Shown piece by piece: positions 55,901-63,509 of a stretch of DNA of 64,000 nucleotides. The DNA is from Paragorgia papillata (taxonomy: Eukaryota > Cnidaria > Anthozoa > Scleralcyonacea > Coralliidae), in contig JAWNZC010000321.1 in assembly GCA_035771165.1 (NCBI GenBank), positions 3,242,444 through 3,306,443 of the forward strand. Direction: 5' to 3'. Within the stretch, counting starts at the first letter, position 1. Each line of letters starts with the position of its first letter. The translations under genes were made by a program, and so were the position numbers. Under the pieces are notes generated by a model, which saw only the letters and a list, made by a program, of their open reading frames with translations, searched no databases and was not told the origin of the DNA.

Positions 55901-58900
55901 ACGAGTTCAGCATGTAATATATAATGGCGATAATGCCGGGAGATGAATTAGGTATATTGGCATTTCACTCGATTGAACTGCATGTCGCCAGTTGCCTTCA
56001 ACATTTTTGGCGAAGGAAAATTTCGAGTGTCAGAAATTCTTATATACATTTTAAGACCAAGCCGGGAGCAGTTGCGAAAATGTTACATCAAGGTCTTTCG
56101 GGTTCCATTCCTGGCCGTACGTAATGCCGTATATTCCATTGTGTTATTTATTTCATTGTAAAAATGCTTATTTTGTCTATTATAGATATCTGCATGACAC
56201 TGTCGAAGAAAGTCACTCAAATCTGTAATAAATCACACTCAGCAATATTTTACATCCCAGAATGCAGCTTGTTAATTGGTGATGGCATAACTTACGATAA
56301 GACCAAGACGTGTGTGGAACTTTCACAAGACATTGTTGACGATGATGAAGGATTTTCTCAAGGAAGATTTAATAAGAATCGAAAATCTAAAGCCATCAAG
56401 AAGGTATAGCTACCTTGCTTCCCGTTATTATCTCTGCCAGGTTATGTTTTTACCTTTGTTTGTTTGTTTGTTTGTTTGTTTGTTTGTTTGTTTGTTTGTT
56501 TGTTTTGGGTTTGTTTGTTTGTTTGTTTATTTGTTTGTTCGTCTCAAAAAGTGACTTGTGGAAAGGTTGGCCACATACCAAAGACTGACGCATTTAATGT
56601 TGGTTACATTTGGTTGAGATCCTCTGTGTAGAAGAAATATATGTAAGTGGGAAAGAATGCTTGATTGCGCCATATTTTTATATTATGCGTTCTTTTTCTA
56701 CAATGCCGGTACGAGTGCAATCAAGCATTTTATTCCTACATGCGTAGGTCTGGTGAGCTAGCCTAGTTAGCAATAGTGGGCTATCTCGTATGCTCGTACT
56801 CTTTAAACATCTCTATAAATAACCCGCTGGCGGAGGTATTCAGTCTTTGAGTGTCCTCTTGTTTGATATTCCTCGGTATAATTAAATAAAGTTTTTAACA
56901 AGCTGCTAACTTATGTAATTAAGTAGTACTCGGATTGCCTTTTTTAACGGTTTTTGCGGATACTGGTTGCTAAACCATAGCCGCTATGTCATGACTCCGG
57001 TTGAGTGTGTGTGTAAGAATGTTTTCGTCAATCACGTGATCAAGCCGAAAAGCTAATAGGCTTACTTCAGAAGTCTTATTCGTATGTCCGAAGGGTTTAC
57101 GAACGTGTACCAAAACAACCAATGGAAGATTGGAAGTCGAGTTTCGCTTCAGGTCGTGGATAATTGCACGCACAAGGAGTTAATAGCTGACAGTGGTCTA
57201 CTGGTCTACTGGTCTGTCGATATAAAGTTTAAACGATTTTGTGAATTTTTGCGAATTTCTTGTTTTCCCCAATTTACTTAAAATTGTCCTTTTAGCATTA
57301 GGGTTAAGATTAGGGTTGGGGGCTTGGGTTAGGGAATGGGGTTGGAGTTTGAGTAAGGGCTAGAATTAAGCATTATTGTAAAGTTATTTAATAAGGGCAT
57401 TTAAAAATTAATGATTATTGTCGATTCCAGGTGATACGTGAGAGCATATGCTGATATGCATGTCACAAGGTTATCAAGCAATTTCAGTATGTTTTAGTGA
57501 ACAATTTACATTGTTCAATCATTACTTGTAAGCCAAATAAATACCAGTGTCCGGATGTACGCAATGCGTACCTATTTTCTTAATAGTTACTCTACAGTAA
57601 GAAATACTACATTTTGTTTGACGAGCCAAACACGTCTTTGTTTTGTGAGGTGACACTTTAAGGGTGTTCGGACGTATTTCGTTGCTAGGCAACCGGTTGC
57701 TAAGGACATTACTTCCGGTCGGAGAAATCTTTTCCCAAAAACATATTTTTGTACTTATAATATACACTGCAAAAAGGTATAAAATGATAACAAAAAACCC
57801 GAAAAGAGCCGAGCAAGTTTGTGAGAAAAAGTACCAAAACAAAAGAAAACTATTCCTTTGCTGTAGAATGTCGCTGGCAAAAACACGTGAAGAGTTGAAG
57901 AACTTCGGTCACAGACGGCGATAGATGGAAAAATAAACGAAGGACGTCGTCACGTCGAGATATTTGGATTGAATAGCGTTATTTAGAAATCGGCAGAGCT
58001 GATGAACCATAAATCAAACATTCCGAAGACAGTGGACATCAACGTTTAACTTTATATGTAGAACAAGTCGACTTTTCGAGCATTCTTGGCTTGGAACCAC
58101 CACTGAACTCGCAATTTAGCTGGCAAGCTCCGATCAGGCAGGAGGCAGGAGGAGGGCTCGCGCCTGATTCCTTCAGGCTAGGTTGAGTGGCATTGAGTCG
58201 CAAAAACATGAGCTCACAAGATTCCTATAATTTCCGCGAGTATTTATCGAATCGTTACTTTCCTTTCGTTTACACCTAGGGAAAACATGTCTCCCAAAAA
58301 GTACGCATGGATTTTATGAATAAACCAAAAATGGCAAAGATATTCTATTTTTTGTTAAAAATATCCCTTAAAATTTCATTAAGACGGCCATAAAGTTATT
58401 AAGATTTGCTCAATTGAGAAACGCATACGTACTTTTTTGCACATAACAATTCTGGTTCTAGTGAAACTTCTCTTCTTTAGATAGCAAAACTTTTAAGTTG
58501 GCGGAAATTATAGGATTTTTCTTATCTCAATGACGTCACTGTATGACGTCATCAAACGAAAGAACTTCATTCATATATACTACGTGCAGAATATCTAGCA
58601 TTTCTAGCATGGGGATCAAATTTGTAAAGCTCTAGAAGCTCTGTGGTCAAATCAAGTTTTCCCTAGCAACGGGTCAAAATAAATATGTCTGAACACCCTT
58701 AACCCGGCGTTAAATATACACATGTTATGCTAGCAAGCGTACCCTCTCCACCTGGCAAATATCTCTATGCATTCGTAATGTCCCACTTACCCGTCTATTG
58801 ATTATAGTTTGTTAAAAATATCGAAAACAACCTCGTTTTTCTCTAAGTTTAATTTACGACAGCTTGTACAGCAAAAACAAACGAAAAAATGGGGAATTTT

Positions 58901-60667
58901 TAAGCAAAATTTAATAATTTTTTAAGCAACATTTTGCAAAATTTCGAGCAACTTGTGGACAGGCCTAGCTGGCATTCGGAAGGGTGTGGGTTCGAGTCCC
59001 ATCTGGAGTTCTGAGTTTTTCTCTAAGTTTAACTTACGAGAGCTTGTACAGCCAAAACAAACGAAAAAATACCTTTCGATTATAATATCATACATTTACG
59101 TCCCGATTATAAACCCTTCCATTTATATCTTCTCGCAAAACTCCAAAAAATTGTATATCATGCCTATGCCTTGTAAATATAGTATGGCTCTGCATGTGCG
59201 TGATCACCAGCATTAGTAAAATTCAACTTATAAGCCATGGGCCTAGAACATAGGCATAACCCAACACAACATAATAACAGTAACACGGTAATAAGTGCAA
59301 TATTTTATTGATTTATGATTTGTTATAAGTTTTACTATTATGATTTATATTATTGTATCTAATTTTAAAACATTTATATTGTATATATATAACTTAGATA
59401 GTGGCATGCCTGTAAAATATCTGGAGTATGGCTAAGTGCATTGACCACTTTAAATTAAATTAAATTAAATTAAATTAAATTAAATTAAATTAAATTAAAT
59501 TAAATTAAATTAAATTAAATTAAATTAAATTAAATTAAATTAAATTAAATTAAATTAAATTAAATTAAATTAAATTAAATTAAATGTATTGCATTGCGTT
59601 GCGTTGCGTTGTATTGTATTTGTATTGTATTGTATTGTATTGTATTGTATTGTATTGTATTGTGTTGTGTTGTGTTGTGTTGTGTTGTGTTGTGTCGTCT
59701 CGTCTCGTCTCGTCTCGTCTCGTGTTGTGTTGTGTTGTGTTGTGTTGTATTGTATTTTATTGTATTGTATTGTATTGTATTGTAAGTGCATTATAGGCAA
59801 TGTTCGATACTTGTGTAACTGTTGGATACCACCTGACGTTATGACAATGTTATACTTTTAGGATGTCGTCAATGCTCAACTTGTGGAATCGTTAAGTAAG
59901 AGCAAAGACTCAAGCAAACACAATCATGTTCCTATAATATTCTCTCAGAAACGTAAGTATATGCCTCACCACGTTAAACCATGCTGTGCTATACTACCCT
60001 GACTTTGTGTTTGGTTCTCATCTGTGCAGTAATTTCTCTAAATATATTTTTTGCCGTATAGGAGAGGCGAAATACATCAATCTTGCGTTTGTCGTGGATC
60101 TTCTCATTATGGTTGCTTCTAATACAAATATATCTCAACTGCCATCTTTATTTATTCGTGGTATTAAAGACCAGCTTCAGGCAATCCTGGATTGTATAGA
60201 AACATATTCTAAGGTGAGAATTTGGTTTTTTATGTTTATTATTGAAGTTTTTGTTTATTATATATTGAAGTTATTATAGATTACGCTTTCCGCCTGGTCA
60301 ATCTATAGCATATATTGATATCGTTTGTTTTTGCGGTACAATCTGTCGTAAGTTAAATTCAGAGAAAAACTCTAAAACTCCAGACGGGATCCGAATCCAC
60401 AACATGCATTCGGAAGGTTATGGGTTCGAGTCCCGTCTGGAGCTCAGTTTTAACTTGTCGTAAGTTTAACGAAAAATTTTTTGTTTAAATTAATATTTGA
60501 TCGAAGACCTTTTTTTTTTTTATTTCTGCGTTCACTCTTTTTACAGGATTCCTTATTATATGTTCCAAAAGTTTATCATTTCAAGACACCACAAACTTCA
60601 TATTTTACTACTTGCATATACCCTTGGAAACAAACTAACGGAGAGATTATTGATGATACAGTGTTTG
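31847..60667 (+). CDS. UFSP2: UFSP2/ODR-8-like UFM1-specific protease, N-terminal exons
   Basis: Exons: 31847-31906, 31999-32194, 51315-51409, 53051-53267, 56186-56403, 59862-59952, 60062-60213, 60547-60667. Phases agree throughout, giving 383 codons plus one base. The first exons encode a domain (YVLAVTTNLEDVFYGFLIGD ... KICGLCYI) like the extra N-terminal domain of invertebrate UFSP2/ODR-8. Later exons align with human UFSP2 just before its catalytic domain: YINLAFVVDLLIMVAS with YVNMTLPVDAVISVAP, and LYVPKVYHFKTP...YPW with IVVPEPLHFLLP...YPS. UFSP2 is a cysteine protease that matures UFM1 and removes it from substrates at the ER. The catalytic exons (DNGWGCAYRS region) are not seen before 64000; the Ty3 element lies in that direction. 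Intron 2 holds the giant minisatellite. Confidence 0.82.
31999..32194 (+). CDS. UFSP2: UFSP2-like exon 2
   Basis: Acceptor TTTCTTAG, donor ACAG|GTAAGC; 65 codons plus 1 base. It encodes YVLAVTTNLEDVFYGFLIGD through KPDWIKELNEICSIVPTG, an MPN-like N-terminal domain pattern. Confidence 0.8.
32195..33892. other. Intron 2 left flank, no gene seen
   Basis: A hairpin TGTAAAGAGTGTTCACTATT / complementary ACACTCTTTACATTTCTCTC lies at 32570-32625. A (CTAAA)n-like run is at 33123-33144. A C-rich tract (about 33830-33854) stands 40 bp before the minisatellite. The 32812-32830 text GATTTATTAGAGTTTAGG resembles the array unit. Confidence 0.6.
33893..50670 (+). repeat. Giant 15-bp minisatellite array in UFSP2-like intron 2
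   Basis: The unit is GAGTTTATTAGAGAG with variants at a few positions: GAAGAG, GAGGAG, GAGTAG and GAGGTG junctions, and TTTGTTAG for TTTATTAG. About 16.7 kb gives roughly 1,100 units. Register is nearly perfect except at 34430-34930, where units are shortened or fused, and at the right edge (50520-50670), where it decays into GGAGCTTATTA-like units. The sense strand is almost free of C. GAGTAG-type units are concentrated after about 39270. Because the unit is five codons, all forward frames can stay open over hundreds of codons (LLE[RKS]S, FIREE); the longest runs 46912-49845. I regard these as artefacts: they have no start context, lie between two well-supported exons and change register freely. 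Confidence 0.98.
37551..43310 (+). repeat. Higher-order duplications inside the array
   Basis: Rare markers recur at fixed distances. TTATTATTGAAGAGGAG occurs with TTGAAG at 37551, 38171 and 41513. GAAGATTTTATTCGAGAAG occurs at 38851 and 42193, 3,342 apart, the same distance as 38171 to 41513. ATTAGAGTGGAGTTTCTT occurs at 39581, 42922 and 44033. So about 1.4-1.8 kb from 38171 is repeated at 41513, and a later part again about 1,111 bp on. Confidence 0.88.
50671..51314. other. Intron 2 right flank with foldback
   Basis: A foldback at 51083-51231 pairs TTATTAACC...CGATACGGGAAAATATC with TGATATTTTCCCGTAC...GGTTAATAA, around a CTTGCCTTCGGCAAG hairpin. The rest is unremarkable AT-rich intron before exon 3. 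Confidence 0.65.
51315..51409 (+). CDS. UFSP2: UFSP2-like exon 3
   Basis: Acceptor TATACAG, donor CAG|GTAATA, 95 bases completing the codon left by exon 2. It encodes LKICGLCYINKNQPVLEESI and a short helix. It lies 19 kb from exon 2, beyond the 15-bp array. Confidence 0.8.
51838..52000 (+). repeat. Interspersed repeat family R2, copy 2
   Basis: GTTCATTGGCGTAGTAAG, CTAAGCCGAGAAAATCAAAG and CTCATGAATTATTAATGAG repeat the sequence at 9816-9990 with few differences. Confidence 0.78.
52643..52847. mobile_element. Foldback MITE
   Basis: TTGCACCTAAGTGGAAACAC CGC and AAAACATGTT on the left face AACATGTTTCGGGCGGCGTT TCCACTTAGGTGCAA on the right. About 205 bp, non-coding. A run of about 18 C follows at 52918-52935, and GGAGTTCACTG at 52877 is another solitary hAT-like end. 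Confidence 0.75.
53051..53267 (+). CDS. UFSP2: UFSP2-like exon 4
   Basis: Acceptor TGATCTTAG, donor CTG|GTAAGT; 72 codons plus 1. Encodes NELINNTQLLWLPVLQSS through a two-strand segment FRLKCKFEICAEDIGD. Confidence 0.82.
53651..54560. mobile_element. Non-autonomous DNA transposon, about 100-bp inverted ends
   Basis: AAAGTGTCTATGAAGTGAAA AAACTC at the left and its complement at the right (GAGTTTTTTCACTTTATAGA TACTTT). Matches continue through TATAGTTCTCGAGCTAT. A second inverted-repeat element (53826-54283) lies inside. Confidence 0.75.
53826..54283. mobile_element. Inner nested inverted-repeat element
   Basis: Ends TTAAGGGGATGATTACATGG AC and GTCCATGTAATCAACCCCTA A. It sits within the element at 53651-54560. 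Sub-terminal CCCGGTTAACC / GGGCTAACCCG blocks are also inverted. No coding capacity. Confidence 0.7.
54565..54770. mobile_element. Near-perfect palindromic MITE
   Basis: Outer arms AATAAGCCATTGCACGATGA CG are complementary to the right end. The core arms 54606-54664 and 54669-54727 match at 57 of 59 positions around a 4-base loop. It abuts the preceding element. Confidence 0.85.
55070..55338. repeat. Short inverted repeat
   Basis: GTTATATATCAAGTGT at 55070 is exactly complementary to 55323-55338. A GAGGCGAAGC-type hairpin (CTCAGCTTCGCCTCGGG) follows at 55384. Probably another foldback element; limits uncertain. Confidence 0.5.
55728..55885 (-). mobile_element. tRNA-derived SINE
   Basis: On the - strand a tRNA-like head (CCTCCATAGCTCAGTGGTCA GAGCA, then GGGTTCCATTC) carries a good A box and a degenerate B box. 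The body GTTGCATTTTCGCAACTGGT CCC continues to AAAATGTATATATTC. The same body occurs at 2932, 5709 and 55993. The tRNA identity is not clear. Confidence 0.72.
55993..56115 (-). mobile_element. tRNA-derived SINE, second copy (body)
   Basis: Same body as 55728 (GCAACTGCTCCCGGCTTGGT, CTTAAAATGTATATAAG, TTTTCCTTCGCCAAAAATG), 110 bp downstream, same orientation. Only the end of the head (GGAATGGAACCCG complement) is left. Confidence 0.68.
56186..56403 (+). CDS. UFSP2: UFSP2-like exon 5
   Basis: Acceptor TCTATTATAG, donor AAG|GTATAG. Encodes ICMTLSKKVTQICNKSHSAI, FYIPECSLLIGDG and an acidic-to-basic linker ending NRKSKAIKK. Human UFSP2 has the related KRKFMRKKDKK linker here. Confidence 0.82.
56457..56540. 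repeat. (TTTG)n microsatellite
   Basis: About 20 TTTG units with two interruptions, 55 bases after the donor site of exon 5. Confidence 0.95.
57293..57355. repeat. Degenerate telomere-like motif run
   Basis: ATTAGGGTTAAGATTAGGGT then TGGGTTAGGG and further GGGGTT variants. Interstitial and degenerate; a similar motif is inside the 29208 MITE. Confidence 0.55.
57662..58698. mobile_element. Non-autonomous DNA transposon with TTAA duplication
   Basis: The ends GGGTGTTCGGACGTATTT and AAATATGTCTGAACACCC are inverted, each flanked by TTAA (57658-57661, 58699-58702). TTAA targets are used by Kolobok and piggyBac; GGG termini favour Kolobok (inference). GTTGCTAGG / CCTAGCAAC sub-terminal blocks are also inverted. 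The 1,037 bp contain no transposase. Confidence 0.82.
58845..59066. repeat. Direct repeats flanking a tRNA T-arm-like sequence
   Basis: TCTCTAAGTTTAATTTACGA...CAAACGAAAAAAT (about 58838-58888) recurs at about 59018-59068. Between them, GGTGTGGGTTCGAGTCCCAT CTGGAG has a perfect B box and 3' arm, without a convincing A box. Confidence 0.6.
59450..59585. repeat. (TTAAA)n pentanucleotide array
   Basis: About 27 uninterrupted TTAAA units. Confidence 0.98.
59586..59784. repeat. Compound pentanucleotide array with mirror order
   Basis: Units run TTGCG, TTGTA, TTGTG, TCGTC, then TTGTG, TTGTA again. All are 5 bp, continuing the period of the preceding TTAAA array. Open frames here (all Cys/Val/Leu/Ile) are artefacts. 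Confidence 0.95.
59862..59952 (+). CDS. UFSP2: UFSP2-like exon 6
   Basis: Acceptor CTTTTAG, donor AAAC|GTAAGT, 30 codons plus 1. Encodes DVVNAQLVESLSKSKDSS, aligning with the IVNIDLMLEMS segment of UFSP2. Confidence 0.78.
60062..60213 (+). CDS. UFSP2: UFSP2-like exon 7
   Basis: Acceptor TTTTGCCGTATAG, donor AAG|GTGAGA. Encodes KYINLAFVVDLLIMVASN and IKDQLQAILDCIETYSK, matching the YVNMTLPVDAVISVAP and NQLTDMEKCILKYMKG parts of human UFSP2. Confidence 0.85.
60378..60442. repeat. Inverted pair of tRNA T-arm-like halves
   Basis: CTCCAGACGGGATCCGAATC CACAAC (60378-60403) faces GGTTATGGGTTCGAGTCCCG TCTGGAG (60416-60442). Each resembles a tRNA T arm plus acceptor. Short loop of about 12 bp. Not a functional tRNA. 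Confidence 0.7.
60547..60667 (+). CDS. UFSP2: UFSP2-like exon 8
   Basis: Acceptor TTTTTACAG, donor TTTG|GTATGT, 40 codons plus 1. Encodes LLYVPKVYHFKTPQTSYF and CIYPWKQTNGEIIDD, the segment that leads into the RxxLHxLFxLP start of the protease domain. The next exon was not found. Confidence 0.85.
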
Positions 60668-60715
60668 GTATGTGGAGTGTTATTCTTGCAGTTGTATTTA
60701 AGAAGTAATAGATAA

Positions 60716-61263
60716 ATCCCGAGAACGAGGGATGTATGCTTTTTTTGTATAATGCGCTTCGATGGCGTTGAGGAGTTTATATTATTGAAGTTAACAAAGT
60801 TTTATTTTTTTTAATTGCTATTTTTTTTTTTTTTATTGCATATTATTTTAGCTATTAATGTTCCCGAGAACGAGGGATGTATCATTAAAGAACTCACTAT
60901 ATCGCATACATCCAGACGTTCGAGGGGATTTATCTGACTTAATTTATTATGGAGGAGGTATTTTCCAACAAACAGTTTTGTACTTTTTTTCCCACCTATG
61001 GACAAATATTTTCCTTGTTTTTTCTTATTTTCGTTTATAATTCTTTATTCAACTTCATTTTATCATTCAAGATACCACATTGGCTTTTATGTATTCATAC
61101 AGGATACAATCCCTGAGAACGAGGATAGAGATTCGGTATGCTATGTTAAAGACCCGGTTGAGGGATTGACTATAATAGACAGTCAGGCGCTCCGAGGGGC
61201 TTTATATCGCATACATCACGGACGTTCAAGGGTTTTATCTGACTTAATTTATTATCGAGGAGG
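60716..61263 (+). repeat. Locally triplicated CCGAGAACGAGG module
   Basis: CCCGAGAACGAGGGATGTAT at 60719 and 60864, and CCCTGAGAACGAGGATAGAG at 61109, each begin a module. The last two continue CTATATCGCATACATC...TTTATCTGACTTAATTTATT AT(G/C)GAGGAGG. It sits between UFSP2-like exon 8 and the LTR element. It could be decayed exon copies or another repeat; I do not recognise it. Confidence 0.6.
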
Positions 61264-61890
61264 TGTGACGAACTCGTTCGTCGCCGTGGGTATTTATGTA
61301 TATCGTTAACTCCTTTATTCACTAAAATAACATAATTAATATACTACAAATATATTTATCTAATTACACTTTCGTATCTTTAATTGGTAAACTTTATGTT
61401 ACTAAGTGTCTCAATTTAGTCAGGTATATAGGACAAGGATTCCGGGCAACCCGACTCCTTTCTACCAACAGTTCAGTACAGGACCAAGACATTCTCAATG
61501 GTGTGTCGGTTTGGAAGGTAACAACGCTAGCCCAATGGCGAATGTTCCTTACTTAAGGAAATTACGGAGGAGGAAAACCACTTCTGGTTGTAGGCATTGA
61601 CTTAATATACACGAGGACTATGGCTCTTTAGGGATTGGCGTATGTTTTGTCATACTGGGCTACTTGTCACCCAAGATCTCAGGCCCGATAACTAATCCTG
61701 GACTTCGGCTTCAGCGAAGAAGAAAAATATGCTTCTATTCGAGGACTTGTCAATGTCTCTTCGCCTGTAACTCTTCCGAACAACGTTTTTTTTCTCTCGA
61801 TCCTGAATATACCCTGCCTTTTATCCCTTGTCCACGTACTTATTTACATAATTTACATAAATACACAAACATTTCTATATAGTCCCCAAC
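61264..61890 (+). repeat. 5' LTR (approximate end)
   Basis: It begins TGTGACG just after GAGGAGG. Matched to the 3' LTR through TCTCTTCGCCTGTAACTCTT near 61775; the true end lies somewhere between there and about 62040. Short frames within it are not genes. Confidence 0.8.
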
Positions 61891-62090
61891 GGGTTTACAT
61901 CTTCCACCTAAGATCAATTTCGAATACGAAATTGATAAAAAAAAATGAAAAATTATCTTACAGTGTTTTTTTTCTCTCTACAAATTAATAATCTTGTAAT
62001 AAATCTCATCCTCTAAACCAAGAAAAAATAACAGGACGTGATTTAAGTCCCGGATGAGCGAAAAGCTGCCCTAAAATTGTTACAAAGAAT

Positions 62091-63425
62091 ATGCAGATAT
62101 TTTTTCAAATATTCCTGGCCGCACGGACAATTGTCACGCATTGTATTGACCACTGGTCAGGCCAGTCCATTCGGTCATCTCCTTATCGGGTGCCTCAGAG
62201 TTTGGGAAAGGTAGTTAGTGATGAAATAGATATGTTAGAAATGGGAATAATCCAATCGTCTATTAGCCCTTGGGCATCTCCAGTCGTAATAGTGCCAAAA
62301 CCTGACGGAACTATCCGATTTTGGGTGGATTACAGAAAGATAAACAGGGTCACCAAAATGGATGCCTACCCCATGCCGCGTATAGATCAAATGCTAGAAA
62401 AAGTAGGGAAGGCTAAGTTTATCTCAACTATCGATTTAACGAAAGGGTATTGGCAAATTCCATTAGAAAGTAAGACCATCCCAAAGTCAGCGTTTATCAC
62501 TTCGAGGGGATTATATGAGTTTACAGTAATGCCATTCGGGATGAAAACGGCACCAGCAACTTTTCAACGAATGATGAAAGAAAAAGTATTAAAGGGGGTG
62601 GAAACATTTGCTGATGCCTATATAGATGATATTGAGGTGGATAGTTTTAGTTGCTTTAGTCAACACTTAAATGATCTTCGGGAGGTATTTGACAGGTTGC
62701 GAAAGACTAAATTACGGGCTAGACCATCAAAATGTAAGGTGGCAATGTCAACGGTGGATTTCCTGGGTCATCGTGTAGGCAACGATACGATACAACCTAG
62801 GCAGGCATTAGTTGAGACGATAGAGCAATTTCCTAAGCCAGAAACGAAAAAACAGGTCCGTTCCTTTTTAGGGTTGGCCGGATATTACCGAAAATTTATT
62901 CCCAACTTTTCTGAAGTGGCTAGTGCATTAACTGATTTGACAAAGGGAAAAGAACCCAGTCGCGTTAAGTGGACTGAGGAATGTAATAAGGCGTTTCATA
63001 AATTGAAGGAAGTGTTGAAGTCTCCGCCAGTGTTAAGGTCCCCCCATTGGGACGAAATGTTCATAGTCCAAGTAGATGCGTCTGCATCTGGGTTGGGAGC
63101 CATATTAACTCAAATTGACAAAGATGGGGCAGAACATCCCGTGGTATATGCTAGCCGGAAACTACAGCCTAGAGAGGTCAGGTTGTCAGTGACGGAGAAA
63201 GAGTGTTTAGGAGTTGTATGGGCGGTTGAGACCTTTCGTTATTATCTCTTTGGGCGGAAATTTATTTTACAAACCGATCATAATCCTCTTGTTTGGCTAG
63301 ACCAAACTAAAGATAAGAATCGTAAATTATTAAGGTGGAGTTTAACCCTACAGGAATATGATATGGAGGTGGAACATAAACAAGGAAAGAAGCATGTAAA
63401 TGTGGATGTGCTGAGTAGAGTGTAG
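62091..63425 (+). pseudogene. Ty3/gypsy RT-RNase H polyprotein fragment
   Basis: About 444 codons. RT motifs: PVVIVPKPDGTIRFWVDYRK, STIDLTKGYWQIPL (motif A Asp), PFGMKTAPATFQRMM and YIDDIEV (motif C, YIDD). RNase H: IVQVDASASGLGAILTQ and LQTDHNPLVWL, ending VNVDVLSRV and a stop. The upstream pol sequence (near 62060-62130) is in another frame: KEYADIFSNIPGRTD can be read there, so one frameshift separates it. Immediately after the stop come about 84 bp and the 3' LTR; no integrase or chromodomain. Confidence 0.92.
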
Positions 63426-63509
63426 AGCAACGAGGTAAAAGTTCCAAAAAAATCTCCAGGGGAAGTTTCGAATTGGCACTCCTTCCCAGTAGGCGGGTGA
63501 TTAAAAAAA

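Noticed and set aside
57293..57355. Telomeric repeat
   Set aside because: Only a few degenerate TTAGGG-like units inside a gene intron.
58950..59010. Possible tRNA gene
   Set aside because: There is a perfect B box (GGTTCGAGTCC) but no acceptable A box, D arm or anticodon arm; better read as repeat-derived.
59570..59861. Cys/Val/Leu/Ile-rich frames on both strands
   Set aside because: Translations of a pentanucleotide microsatellite.
61406..61882. Short frames within the 5' LTR region
   Set aside because: They lie in LTR sequence that is repeated at the 3' LTR with frame-breaking indels.
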